DNA of 64,000 nucleotides from Methylobacterium sp. J-030 (GTDB lineage Bacteria > Pseudomonadota > Alphaproteobacteria > Rhizobiales > Beijerinckiaceae): positions 173,028 through 237,027 of the forward strand of contig NZ_JAKSYM010000226.1 of assembly GCF_022829545.1 (NCBI RefSeq), written 5' to 3'. The notes under the pieces were generated by a model. It saw only the letters and a program-made list of their open reading frames with translations, was not told the origin of the DNA and searched no databases. The position numbers were made by a program, and so were the translations under genes. Shown in pieces: positions 10,201 to 18,309 of the stretch; positions within the stretch are counted from its first letter, which is position 1; every line of letters starts with the position of its first letter.

Positions 10201-10548
10201 GTCGAGGCCGTCGAGCCGGCTCATGAGGGCGGCGATGCCGTCGTTGTAGGTCTCGGCGACGGGCGCCGGGCGCTCCTCGACGGGAAGGGCCCGCTGACGG
10301 GCGCCGATCAGGTCGAGGCCCGCATCCGTGCGGACCGCGGCCTCCGGCCGGGCGGCCGGCCGGTCGAGCTGCTCGGCCCGGAGCCGGCGGCGCTGCCGGC
10401 GGTTGCCCAACAGGTTCGGCTGTGCCTGCGGCACGACCGAGGCGATCCAGGTCTCGAGCGGGACACCCGCCCGGGCGGCGACGTCGCGGGCGGCGTCGAG
10501 CACCTCGGGATCGAAACTGTCGAGCTGCGGCATCGCGGTGCGGGTCAT
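7207..10548 (-). CDS. PodJ-like polar-localisation protein with coiled coil and Sel1 repeats
   Basis: A large 1113-residue protein. Residues 1-60 include MPQLDSFDPEVLDAARDVAARAGVPLETWI, typical of rhizobial PodJ-like proteins. Residues of about 60-560 are long heptad-rich coiled coils (many LEG, ERLG, MSQLGEQ blocks). A low-complexity charged stretch follows, one transmembrane helix (LLLGLAAIVLALGAL) lies near 738-756, then a Lys/Ala/Asp-rich linker and about four Sel1-like TPR repeats at roughly 890-1060 (AQYKIGGQYEKGAGV, SMHNLAVIFAE, SQYNLGVLYARGMG). The architecture is a cytoplasmic coiled-coil scaffold with a periplasmic Sel1 region, as in Caulobacter PodJ, which organises a cell pole. 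The ATG at 10548 is preferred; a GTG at 10668 would add 40 residues that lack family character. Confidence 0.85.
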   Translation of the reverse strand: MTRTAMPQLDSFDPEVLDAARDVAARAGVPLETWIASVVPQAQPNLLGNRRQRRRLRAEQLDRPAARPEAAVRTDAGLDLIGARQRALPVEERPAPVAETYNDGIAALMSRLDGLDRTLDADRREAQIAEEQRLAEIEARIERVLKAAPVQQVTERLGDIERRMSQLGEQVAATRQPGRRARPAVADIRSAVQDIRQRQRELSQEAAGDAAPMPADGGVVASMRQDLARRLEVRTEDAAATSAALSELQVETVRLRRAIDRMATSHDVGALEQAVTALTSGLERAQAGADLTAIAAPMEEIRLQVELLAEDIAEHVHARIVEDVRRLAERLDDVAATGPSDPEGQTLAALFTELAEIRQLITALADPERLQSLADSLQVVSAQVVQVQRIGAGPDLRPLLEEIRGEVTFAAPAALAEQIQILAEKVDHLCALQDRSEAADAVTHAQPGEMASIQAMLHTLAEKVDEAGEHEGLDALEKQVMTLADRLDTPQGGDPALAGLERTMGDLLAQVAALRESAPSEAAVERAARNAVAQTLSGSGIAAGSGEIGLLRASLADMQARQAASDQRLGATLEGVQTALERLLVRLGPAEAAEARAPSLGERLLSSTSPEVALSAADLNPAGRMTGAETPLLADDLLEPGSGRPVRTPRGGRDSASRRSAKDPQAEPVRVRPTVETGGESDIKTSFIAAARRAAQAAQAELAAEAPSDRRDTRAAKPATAPIAGEPGRLGRLRSEIDRRRRPLLLGLAAIVLALGALQTVKLRAPDEPRPVVAAGQSASSEATGDPTAKAAAKSETGAASKEASKDAKDTAKDGSKEAAKVAATEVWKDAPGAKPPLADPTTTQALPNPVPAEARATAAKSALPQVAGMNTLQADLGGVPAGLAKVKAAALEGDGPAVWDLATREADGRGMPRDLAMAAKLFEKLAAAGYAPAQYKIGGQYEKGAGVVHDLDKAKLWYGRAAEQGHARSMHNLAVIFAENPAANGKPDFASAASWFRQGAEYGVRDSQYNLGVLYARGMGLTQDLVQSYAWFAAAAAQGDDDAAKKRDDVANKLSTAELASAKSLAAAFKPRKIDAAVNEPPSAKAGVTAPMSLLGAPAPSSVAFTGAPKRS

Positions 10549-10842
10549 CGGGGGCCTGTCGTCGGCAGCGGTCGGCGTTCGGTCCGGTGCGCGCTGGTTC
10601 CCAAACGGGTATCCACGGAACGCGCCCCAGATCGTTCGAGTTTGATCATTAACTTTCTTGGTAAACACGAGGTTAAGGCTCTACTGACCCGGTAATTGTA
10701 ATAGCGGCGAAGACGCCGCTGGCTCCGGGGCGTGACGCCGCGCGGCGGGACGGAAGCGTTGCTCCGCGGGTGGCCGGGCGTTTACATGCTCTGCTGAAAG
10801 CGGATCGCACCGAGAGATTCGCGCAGACGGGGGAGCCTCACG

Positions 10843-12630
10843 ATGCCGCAGTACCGCGCACCGGTCGACGATACGCTGTTCCTGCTCTCCGACGTGCTGG
10901 GCTTCCACGCGCGGGACAACCTCGCGGGCTTCGCCGACGCCTCGCCCGACGTCGTCGAGGCGGTCCTGCGCGAGGGCGCGAAGCTGGCCGAGGAGGTGCT
11001 GGCGCCGCTCAACCGGGCGGGCGATCTTGAGGGCTGCCGACGGGCGTCCGACGGCAGCGTGCGCACGCCGACCGGCTTCAAGGCTGCCTACGATACCTAC
11101 GCGAGCGGCGGCTGGATGGGCCTCTCGGTTCCCGAGACGTATGGCGGCCAGGGCCTGCCGCACACGCTCAATACGGCGATCCAGGAATTCGCCTCGGGAG
11201 CGAATCTGGCCTTCGGCATGTATCCGGGCCTGACCCAGGGGGCGATGGCGGCCCTGCTGGTGCACGGCACCGAGGCGCAGAAGGCGCTCTACCTGCCCCG
11301 GATGGTCGAGGGCGCTTGGACCGGCACCATGAACCTCACCGAGCCGCATTGCGGCACGGATCTGGGTCTCCTGAAGACCAAGGCGGTGCCGAACGGCGAC
11401 GGCTCCTACCGGATCACCGGCACCAAGATCTTCATCTCCGCCGGCGAGCACGACCTCGCCGAGAATATCGTCCACCTCGTCCTGGCGCGGATCGAGGGCG
11501 CGCCCGCCGGCACCAAGGGCATCTCGCTGTTCGTGGTGCCGAAGGTCCTGGTGAACCCGGACGGATCGCTGGGCGCCCGCAACGGCGTGTCCTGCGGCTC
11601 CCTGGAGCACAAGATGGGCATCCACGGGAACGCCACCTGCGTCATGAACTACGACGGGGCGACCGGCTGGCTGATCGGCCAGGAGAATCGCGGCCTCAAC
11701 GCCATGTTCGTGATGATGAACGAGGCGCGGCTCGCCGTGGGCGTCCAGGGGCTGGGGCAGTCCGAGGTCGCCTATCAGAACGCCGCCGCCTACGCGCGGG
11801 ACCGGCTCCAGGGCCGCGCGCTCACCGGCGCCAAGGCGCCCGACAAGGTTGCGGACCCGATCATCGTGCATCCGGACGTGCGCCGGACCCTGCTGCAGAT
11901 CCGCGCCTTCAACGAGGCGGCTCGCGCCCTGATGCTCTGGACCGCGCTCCAGGCCGACATCCTGCACCGCTCGGAGGATGCCAAGGAGCGGCAGGCGGCC
12001 GACGATTATCTCGGCCTGATGACGCCGGTGGTGAAGGGCGTCCTCACCGACCGCGGCTTCGCCAACGCGGTCGAGGCGCAGCAGTTGCTGGGCGGCCACG
12101 GCTACATCGAGGAATGGGGCATGTCGCAGTTCGTGCGCGATGCCCGCATCGCCATGATCTACGAGGGCGCCAACGGCATCCAGGCGATGGACCTGATCGG
12201 CCGAAAGCTGCCGAAGGACGGCGGACGGGCGATGATGGCTTTCCTCGGCGAGGTCCAGACCTTCCTGAAGGACCACGGCGAGGATCCCGCCCTGGCGCCG
12301 TTCGTCAAGCCGCTCCAGGCCGGGCTGAACGACCTCCAGGGCGCCGTGATGTGGCTGATGCAGAACGCGTTCTCGAAGCCCGACAACGCCGGGGCGGGCG
12401 CCACGGATTTCATGCATCTCTTCGGACTGGTCGCCCTGGGCTACATGTGGGGCCGGATCGCCAAGGCCGCGCTGATCAAGCAGGCTGAAGCGCCCTCCCC
12501 GCGCTGGGAGTCGAAGCTCGTGGGCGGCCGGTTCTTCATGGAGCGGATGCTGCCGGAGACGGGCCTGCGGCTGGCTCGGATCAAGGCCGGGGCGGAGAGC
12601 ACCATGGCGCTGGAGGCGGAGGCGTTCTGA
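10843..12630 (+). CDS. Acyl-CoA dehydrogenase, FadE/DmdC-like long form
   Basis: A 595-residue flavoprotein that removes two hydrogens from an acyl-CoA to give the trans-2-enoyl-CoA. It is the long family with an extra C-terminal domain, which includes fatty acyl-CoA dehydrogenases and DmdC (3-methylmercaptopropionyl-CoA dehydrogenase). MNLTEPHCGTDLG and YRITGTKIFISAGEHD form the FAD/substrate region, and IYEGANGIQAMDLIGRKL holds the expected catalytic-base glutamate. The true substrate cannot be read from sequence. It is divergent from the PodJ-like gene and followed by a hairpin. Confidence 0.9.
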   Translation: MPQYRAPVDDTLFLLSDVLGFHARDNLAGFADASPDVVEAVLREGAKLAEEVLAPLNRAGDLEGCRRASDGSVRTPTGFKAAYDTYASGGWMGLSVPETYGGQGLPHTLNTAIQEFASGANLAFGMYPGLTQGAMAALLVHGTEAQKALYLPRMVEGAWTGTMNLTEPHCGTDLGLLKTKAVPNGDGSYRITGTKIFISAGEHDLAENIVHLVLARIEGAPAGTKGISLFVVPKVLVNPDGSLGARNGVSCGSLEHKMGIHGNATCVMNYDGATGWLIGQENRGLNAMFVMMNEARLAVGVQGLGQSEVAYQNAAAYARDRLQGRALTGAKAPDKVADPIIVHPDVRRTLLQIRAFNEAARALMLWTALQADILHRSEDAKERQAADDYLGLMTPVVKGVLTDRGFANAVEAQQLLGGHGYIEEWGMSQFVRDARIAMIYEGANGIQAMDLIGRKLPKDGGRAMMAFLGEVQTFLKDHGEDPALAPFVKPLQAGLNDLQGAVMWLMQNAFSKPDNAGAGATDFMHLFGLVALGYMWGRIAKAALIKQAEAPSPRWESKLVGGRFFMERMLPETGLRLARIKAGAESTMALEAEAF

Positions 12631-12655
12631 CGGCGACGTCAGCCGATCGCTGGCA

Positions 12656-12688
12656 GCCTTGTTGCGGATTTCGTATCCGGAACAAGGC
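12656..12688 (+). terminator. Hairpin downstream of the acyl-CoA dehydrogenase gene
   Basis: A 14-bp stem with one mismatch (12656-12669 with 12675-12688) and a TTCGT loop starts 26 bases after the stop codon. There is no T tract, so intrinsic termination is only possible; it may also protect the 3' end. Confidence 0.4.
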
Positions 12689-12759
12689 ACCGGTTGCACG
12701 AATCCGCGCGGATTGGGCCCATTTGGCTTGACGATCGTCGTCGAAGAGTTGGCCGCGGA

Positions 12760-13037
12760 TCAGAGACCAAGCTCCGCGTGAGATCCGAGACGAACCAGTT
12801 GGATCGTCGCGGCATCGGGAAGACGATAGATCAGCACGAGATCCGGTTTGATGTGGCAGTCCCGATGGTCGTGCCAATTTCCGACCAGGGCATGATCCTA
12901 GTGTCGCGCCTCAAGCGGCAGATCGGATGCGAGGCGTTCCACGACAGCCGCGAGATCGACCGCGAGCGTCGCGCGGTGGCACCCCTTCATCCTCGTTCGA
13001 CATCGCGCTTGCGCTGGCCCGTGTGCTCAATCGTCCG
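12760..13037 (-). pseudogene. Decayed YafQ/RelE-family mRNA interferase toxin
   Basis: Conceptual translation across two frames gives RTIEHTGQRKRDVERG, then KGCHRATLAVDLAAVVERL and later NWHDHRDCHIKPDLVLIYRL, the hallmark of YafQ-type toxins. Three lesions are visible. The expected start codon is AGA. A one-base deletion after VERG shifts the frame near 12990. A TAG at 12898-12900 interrupts the sequence just before DHALVGNW. The remnant overlaps the antitoxin stop exactly where an intact toxin would start. The encoded ribosome-dependent endonuclease is very unlikely to be made. The antitoxin gene beside it looks intact. Confidence 0.8.
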
Positions 13038-13287
13038 TCTTCACGGCGGCCATCAGCGCGGCCACGTCGTCGAAACGCGGCAGACTTTCCGGGCGCGCTT
13101 CACGCATCGCGTCGATCGTCGTCTCATTTGGCGCGAGGGGCTCGAACGGCAGCGCCTTCTCGCGGGCGACACGCATCAGCAGCAGCCGTACGGCGTCGGA
13201 CACCGTGAGACCGAGGTCGGCCAGAACGGCAGCAGCCTCCTCCTGCGTGACGGGATCGACGTCGGTCTCGATCACGGCACTCGGCAT
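13027..13287 (-). CDS. RelB/DinJ-family antitoxin
   Basis: An 86-residue protein. The N-terminal part (VIETDVDPVTQEEAAAVLADLGLTVSDAVRLLLMRVA) is the ribbon-helix-helix dimerisation and DNA-binding region of RelB/DinJ antitoxins. The C-terminal tail is the part that would wrap the toxin. In intact systems it neutralises a YafQ-type toxin and represses the operon. Here the toxin gene is broken, so this gene may now act only as a regulator, or may neutralise related toxins elsewhere. Confidence 0.88.
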   Translation of the reverse strand: MPSAVIETDVDPVTQEEAAAVLADLGLTVSDAVRLLLMRVAREKALPFEPLAPNETTIDAMREARPESLPRFDDVAALMAAVKTDD

Positions 13288-13413
13288 CGTGACACCTTCC
13301 AGACGGCCAGCCGCTCATGACGCAGCGGCGCCCCGGAAACCAGAAGGCCGAACCGGCATGTCCGCGCAGTCGTGCGTCCGGCAGTCCGCTCGTCGAATCC
13401 GATCGCGGCCGCC

Positions 13414-14694
13414 TCAGGTGCCGAGCGCCCCGTCCAGATCCTCGATGAGATCCGCAGGATCCTCCAGCCCGATCGACAGCCGCACCACGTCCGGACCCGC
13501 CCCGGCGGCGGTCTTCTGCGCATCGGTGAGCTGGCGGTGGGTCGTCGAGGCCGGGTGGATGATCAGCGAGCGCGTGTCGCCGATATTGGCGAGGTGCGAG
13601 AAGAGCTGCAGATTCGAGACGAGCTTCACCCCCGCCTCGTAGCCGCCCTTCAGCCCGAAGGTGAAGACCGCGCCGGCGCCGTTCGGCGTGTAGCGCCGGG
13701 CGAGCTGATGGTAGCGGTCGGTCTCCAGGCCCGGGTAGCTCACCCACGACACCGCCGGGTGCTGCGACAGGTGCCGGGCGACCGTCAGGGCGTTGTCGGA
13801 ATGGCGCTGCATCCGCAGCGGCAGGGTCTCGATGCCGTTGAGGATCAGGAAGGCGTTGAACGGCGACAACGCCGGCCCGAGATCGCGCAGACCCAGCACC
13901 CGGCAGGCGATGGCGAAGCCGAAATTGCCGAAGGTCTCGGCCAGCACCATCCCGGAATATTCCGGCCGCGGCGCGCTCATCATCGGATAGCGGGCATCCC
14001 CCGCCCAGGCGAACGTGCCGCCGTCGACGATCAGGCCGCCGATCGAATTGCCGTGGCCGCCGAGGAACTTGGTCGCCGAATGCACCACGATGTCGGCCCC
14101 GTGCTCGAAGGGCCGGATCAGGTACGGCGTCGCCATGGTGTTGTCGACGACGAGCGGGATGTTGTGCCTCTTGGCGACCTGCGACAGCGCCGCGAGGTCG
14201 GTGATGACGCCGCCCGGATTGGCGATCGACTCGCAGAAGATCGCCTTTGTGCGCGGGGTGATGGCCGCCTCGAACGCGGCCGGATCGTCGTTGTCGGCCC
14301 AGACCACCGACCAGCCGAAATTCTTGTAGGAATGATTGAACTGATTGATCGAGCCACCGTAGAGCTTGTTCGAGGCGATGAACTCGTCGCCCGGCTGCAT
14401 CAGGGCATGCATCGTCAGGAATTCGGCCGCGTGGCCGGAGGCGACCGCCAGGGCGGCCGTGCCGCCTTCGAGGGCGGCGATCCGCTCCTCCAGCACCGCG
14501 TTGGTCGGGTTGGTGATTCGCGTATAGATGTTGCCGAAGGCCTGCAGCCCGAACAGCGAGGCGGCGTGGTCGACGTCGTCGAACACGAAGCTCGTGGTCT
14601 GGTAGATCGGCGTCGCCCGCGCGCCCGTGGCGGCGTCGGGGGCGGCGCCCGCATGGATCGCCAGCGTGTTGAAGCCGGGCAGGCGGTCGGTCAT
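13414..14694 (-). CDS. metY: O-acetylhomoserine sulfhydrylase (aminocarboxypropyltransferase)
   Basis: A 426-residue PLP enzyme of the Cys/Met metabolism family that makes homocysteine from O-acetylhomoserine and sulfide. [19 protein letters not shown] is the family N-terminus, ASGHAAEF a cofactor loop, and Lys209 in [13 protein letters not shown] the Schiff-base lysine. The long insertions and NSIGG motif distinguish MetY from cystathionine synthases. GGAGGAGA lies just before the ATG. No SAM riboswitch pattern was seen in the short leader. Confidence 0.92.
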   Translation of the reverse strand: MTDRLPGFNTLAIHAGAAPDAATGARATPIYQTTSFVFDDVDHAASLFGLQAFGNIYTRITNPTNAVLEERIAALEGGTAALAVASGHAAEFLTMHALMQPGDEFIASNKLYGGSINQFNHSYKNFGWSVVWADNDDPAAFEAAITPRTKAIFCESIANPGGVITDLAALSQVAKRHNIPLVVDNTMATPYLIRPFEHGADIVVHSATKFLGGHGNSIGGLIVDGGTFAWAGDARYPMMSAPRPEYSGMVLAETFGNFGFAIACRVLGLRDLGPALSPFNAFLILNGIETLPLRMQRHSDNALTVARHLSQHPAVSWVSYPGLETDRYHQLARRYTPNGAGAVFTFGLKGGYEAGVKLVSNLQLFSHLANIGDTRSLIIHPASTTHRQLTDAQKTAAGAGPDVVRLSIGLEDPADLIEDLDGALGT

Positions 14695-14800
14695 CGTCGG
14701 GTCTCCTCCGGTCGTTCGAGCCTCTACGCCCGCGCGGGAGCGTGGCGCAAGGGAACGTGCGATCCCGTAGGCTCAGGGCATGAGCCGGCGTCCTGTTCCG

Positions 14801-15016
14801 CTACGCCTCCGGCGCCTGACCGATATCGACGTGCGGCTGGCCGGCATCGACCAGGGCGCGGTCCACGGCCTCGATGGCCAGGAGGGTCCGGGTCAGGTCC
14901 TCCGACATGGAGATCGGCGCCACGTCGAGGCCGCCGATCCTGCGGGCGATGGCGTTCCGCTGCCGTGCCAGCGCCGCGCGGGCACGGTTCAGATCCTGGA
15001 TCTCGTCGGCGGTCAT
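14801..15016 (-). CDS. Small helical hypothetical protein
   Basis: A 71-residue protein, MTADEIQDLNRARAALARQRN at its start, predicted to be mostly one or two amphipathic helices. A GGAAG site lies about five bases before the ATG at 15016. It is 28 bases downstream of the next hypothetical gene on the same strand, so they may be co-transcribed. No function assigned. Confidence 0.6.
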   Translation of the reverse strand: MTADEIQDLNRARAALARQRNAIARRIGGLDVAPISMSEDLTRTLLAIEAVDRALVDAGQPHVDIGQAPEA

Positions 15017-15044
15017 CCGCGCTTCCTTTCAGAGCCGAGGCCGG

Positions 15045-15287
15045 TCAGCTCCCGGGCGTCCAGTCGATGTTCGGCCGCTGGGCCAGCATGCGCTCGAAGT
15101 AGTCGGCCACGGCCTGGGCCCCGTCGGTGTGCATCATTGCAACGGGGTGTGCGAGATAGGCGCGGGCCAGATCCAGGGGTATTTTCTCGGATTGAAGGGC
15201 GCTTAGGACCTCGTCGATGAAGGCGTCGTTGGCCTCGTTGAAGTCGTTCGACAGCTTTTTCCGGTCATTCAAGGCCTTGATCGCCAT
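15045..15287 (-). CDS. Small hypothetical protein
   Basis: An 80-residue soluble protein starting MAIKALNDRKKLSNDFNEAND. The first half is charged and helical; the second contains DLARAYLAHPVAMMHTDGAQAVADYFERML. AAGGA upstream of the ATG at 15287 supports the start, and homologues of this size seem common in Methylobacterium. Function unknown. Confidence 0.65.
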   Translation of the reverse strand: MAIKALNDRKKLSNDFNEANDAFIDEVLSALQSEKIPLDLARAYLAHPVAMMHTDGAQAVADYFERMLAQRPNIDWTPGS

Positions 15288-15466
15288 ACCGCGTCCTTGC
15301 TGATCAACGAGGGGCTCACGCCACCCGCTCGACGACCCGAACGGATGGCGGCACCGGGCGTTCCCGCGACACGCCGCGACCGGTGGCGGGCGCAACGCGG
15401 CGGGTTTCGGTAACCCTGCACACGAACGTGCCGGAGCGAAAGCGTCCGCAGACACGTTAATGGCGC

Positions 15467-15658
15467 ATGTCGATGCACTCCTTACCCACCCACATGGTCG
15501 AGATCGTGCCCTGCGAGGACGGTTATCGCTGGATCATCCGCGCCCGCGGCGGCGCCGTGGTCGAGTCCTCGCCCTACGCGTTCATGAGTTCAAACGGCGC
15601 TCGGATCTCGGGCGAGTGCTGGAAGCGCGAGCATTTCACCGATTCACAGAGCGATTAG
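15467..15658 (+). CDS. Small hypothetical protein
   Basis: A 63-residue protein with MVEIVPCEDGYRWIIRARGG at residues 10-29, a beta-rich pattern. It is divergent from the 80-residue gene. An internal ATG at 15494 may be the real start. No good ribosome binding site is visible for either, so translation is less certain than for its neighbours. Confidence 0.45.
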   Translation: MSMHSLPTHMVEIVPCEDGYRWIIRARGGAVVESSPYAFMSSNGARISGECWKREHFTDSQSD

Positions 15659-16484
15659 GGCGTTCTTCGCCGCGGTCGCCACCGGCTCGGCGCAAGAGTG
15701 CGCGTCACAACACCGGCTGAGCACCACACGATTGCAACGCAATCGGTACACGACCGTGACTTCGGGATAGCGTCATCGTGTGAACCTACCCGGCCCGGTT
15801 CTCCTGAAGTCCTCCGTCAGCGGACCTCTAACGACGGCTCCAGCCAGCGGCGCGATCCCTGGAGGGCTCCTTCGAGGCCTGCTTTGCGCTCCGGCACCTC
15901 AGGAAGAGGGGGTCGAGTAGGACAGCCGCTCCGAGGTATCGCTGTCTGGTTCGTGTCCCATGGGCAACGCGATCGGGCACGGCTCTAGCGTCGGCCCGAA
16001 CGGGGTCACCCGAACTGACATAACGGCGTCGCCCCGATCGCGTGAGGCCGCTGGCCGCGAATCGATCCACTCTTGCAGGCCACAGCGTGCGCGGCGTGCG
16101 AACTCCCGCTGGGCGCCAGGGCGTGTTGGTTGCGCCGGGGGTGCAGCACGAACCGCCTACACCGCTCGCCGCAACGGTATCAACTGGAAGTGGCAGCAAG
16201 ACAATTTCACGACCCGCGAAGCGGCGGTGCCGGAGTTTGCTACCTGCGGATCGAGATTACAACTCTTGCGTGCGTCAATTCCAACGTTTCACACGATGCG
16301 TATAGGGTGCCCTACAGAGGACGTTTCTCTCTCCGGACTGATAATATTTTCATGCTTCAACTTCGTCATGTAATGGCGGAAGAAACGATTAATCATCGGA
16401 CCTTCAGGACGCCGTCTTTGTCGGATTTTTAATCTGCCGCTCGTACCGTCGCGGCACGTTTGATGGCAGCCTCGGAAACACGTG
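15659..16484. other. Long intergenic region before the HerA-type gene
   Basis: About 820 bases without a convincing gene. It contains a diverged copy of the dispersed palindromic repeat (15788-15962). From about 16200 to 16440 it becomes richer in A/T, which probably includes the promoter of the HerA-type gene. Open frames here have no family character. Confidence 0.6.
15788..15962. repeat. Dispersed palindromic intergenic repeat, copy A (diverged)
   Basis: Shares the core CTGGAGGGCTCCTTCGAGG (about 15860-15878) and the following GCTCCGGC-CCTCAGGA with copies at 29815 and 46966. The left arm is more diverged (TCCTGAAGTCCTCCGTCAGCGG). Ends are approximate. Confidence 0.75.
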
Positions 16485-18308
16485 ATGCTGGACAGTGATG
16501 GTATCGGTTTGAACGCGGTTCCCGCGGCGCGGATGGGGTCGGTGACGTCGATCGACGGCTCGAAGGTTCATCTCGAGGTCGCGGGACAGAACGGCCGGCC
16601 GAACGTGCGGGCGACGGTCGGCAATTTCGTCCGGATCGAGGCCGGCGCGGCCGTCCTGATCGGTATCATCACCACGCTCTCGTCGGGCGGCGATCGGTCC
16701 CGCCAGCCGGGCGCCTATGCCAGCATCGACCTGCTCGGCGAGATCCAGTCGGTTGATGGAATCAAGCGTTTCCGCCGGGGCGTGACCTGCTACCCCGCCA
16801 TCGGAGACGCGGTCGAGCTGCTTCCGCGGGACGATCTGCGCGTGCTGTATCAGGTGTCGGCGGCCCATATGGCCGTGGTGGGTGCGCTGTATCAGGATCC
16901 CGACACGCCGGCCTGCATCAAGGTCGAGGATCTGCTCACGAAACACTTCGCGGTGCTGGGAACGACCGGCGTCGGCAAGTCCAGCGGCGTCGCGGTCATC
17001 TTGGACCAAGTCATGCGCGCGCAGCAGGCGGTGCGAATCTTCCTGCTGGACGTCCACAACGAGTATGCGTCCTGCTTCGGCGACCACGCCAGCGTCATCA
17101 GCCCGCGCAATCTCAAGCTGCCCTTCTGGCTGTTCAACCTCGAGGAGATCGCGGACGTCATCTATGGCGGCCGCTCGCCGATCGACGAGGAGATCGAGAT
17201 CCTCGCGGAAGTCATTCCCCTGGCGAAGAGCAAATACGCCCAGTACAAGGAGGCGAGCGACCGGCAGGTCGTCAAGCGCGCCATCGGCAAGAGCGCCGGC
17301 TATACCGTCGATACGCCGGTTCCCTACATGCTGCAGGACCTGATCGCGCTGATCGACGAGCGGATGGGCCGCCTCGAGAACCGCGTCGGGCGGATGCACT
17401 ACCATCGTCTGATCACGCGCATCGAGGCGATCCGCAACGACCCGCGCTACGGCTTCATGTTCGAGAACGCCAATGTCGGCGGCGACATGATGGGCGAGAT
17501 CCTGGGACACCTGTTCCGGCTCGATCCCGACGGGCGCCCCATGACGATCATGCAGCTCGCCGGACTTCCGATGGAGGTCGTCGACGCCGTGGTCTGTGTC
17601 CTGTGCCGTCTCGCGTTCGAGTTCGGCATCTGGAGCGAGGGCGCGATCCCGCTGCTGTTCGTCTGCGAGGAGGCGCACCGCTACGCCTCCGCCGACCGCT
17701 CGGTCGGCTTCACCCCGACCCGGCGGGCCCTGTCGCGGATCGCCCGCGAGGGCCGCAAGCACGGCGTCTACCTGGGCCTGGTCACGCAGCGCCCCGCGGA
17801 ACTCGACGCGACGATCATGTCGCAGTGCAGCACCCTGTTCGCCATGCGGATGACCAACGATCGCGATCAGGCGTTCCTGGCCGCGGCGGTCTCCGACGCC
17901 GTCAATCTTCTGACCTTCGTGCCGTCGCTCGGCACCGGCGAGGTGATCGCCTTCGGAGAGGGCGTGCCGATGCCGGTGCGGATGAAGTTCGCCGCCCTGC
18001 CCCCGGAGCGTCAGCCGCGCAACGACATGAGCGGGCGCGCCTCCGATCACGGCGACACGATCCCGGGCGCGGCCTTCGTGGGCGCCGTGGTGGAACGCTG
18101 GCGCGGGGCGACCATGAGCAAGCCCAGCGGGCTCGATGCGGAATCGTCCGGGAGCGCCCGCCTGGCCCGGGAGCCGGGCGCCGAGGGCGGACACGGTGCC
18201 GCGCTCGACCAAGTGCATCGCCGCCTGCTCCGGCGCCCCCTGGAGGCCGGCGACGCCGCCGCCGAGCAGGGCCTGCGCGCGCCCAAGACGTTGTGGCAGC
18301 AGGGCTGA
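16485..18308 (+). CDS. HerA-type ATPase (DUF87 domain)
   Basis: A 607-residue ATPase of the HerA/FtsK superfamily. A beta-barrel-like N-terminal domain (about 1-110) is followed by a DUF87 motor with Walker A GTTGVGKSS near 159-167 and Walker B LLFVCEEAHR near 390-399; SRIAREGRKHGVYLGLVTQRP follows as in HerA. In archaea HerA is a hexameric DNA translocase that works with the NurA nuclease. No NurA or SIR2 partner is adjacent here; instead a c-di-GMP signalling gene follows after one base. An ATG at 16485 directly follows a GTG at 16482, either of which may start translation. Confidence 0.85.
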   Translation: MLDSDGIGLNAVPAARMGSVTSIDGSKVHLEVAGQNGRPNVRATVGNFVRIEAGAAVLIGIITTLSSGGDRSRQPGAYASIDLLGEIQSVDGIKRFRRGVTCYPAIGDAVELLPRDDLRVLYQVSAAHMAVVGALYQDPDTPACIKVEDLLTKHFAVLGTTGVGKSSGVAVILDQVMRAQQAVRIFLLDVHNEYASCFGDHASVISPRNLKLPFWLFNLEEIADVIYGGRSPIDEEIEILAEVIPLAKSKYAQYKEASDRQVVKRAIGKSAGYTVDTPVPYMLQDLIALIDERMGRLENRVGRMHYHRLITRIEAIRNDPRYGFMFENANVGGDMMGEILGHLFRLDPDGRPMTIMQLAGLPMEVVDAVVCVLCRLAFEFGIWSEGAIPLLFVCEEAHRYASADRSVGFTPTRRALSRIAREGRKHGVYLGLVTQRPAELDATIMSQCSTLFAMRMTNDRDQAFLAAAVSDAVNLLTFVPSLGTGEVIAFGEGVPMPVRMKFAALPPERQPRNDMSGRASDHGDTIPGAAFVGAVVERWRGATMSKPSGLDAESSGSARLAREPGAEGGHGAALDQVHRRLLRRPLEAGDAAAEQGLRAPKTLWQQG

Positions 18309-18309
18309 C

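Noticed and set aside
7177..10695. Very long plus-strand open frame opposite the PodJ-like gene
   Set aside because: It is rich in Arg, Gly and His with no domain, as expected of an antisense frame in high-GC DNA; the minus-strand protein has clear coiled-coil and Sel1 features.
10681..12699. 672-codon minus-strand frame opposite the acyl-CoA dehydrogenase gene
   Set aside because: Composition is that of an antisense frame and the plus-strand protein has full family motifs.
14695..14800. Possible SAM-type riboswitch before metY
   Set aside because: The leader is short and I could not find the SAM-II core or pseudoknot pattern; only a strong ribosome site is evident.
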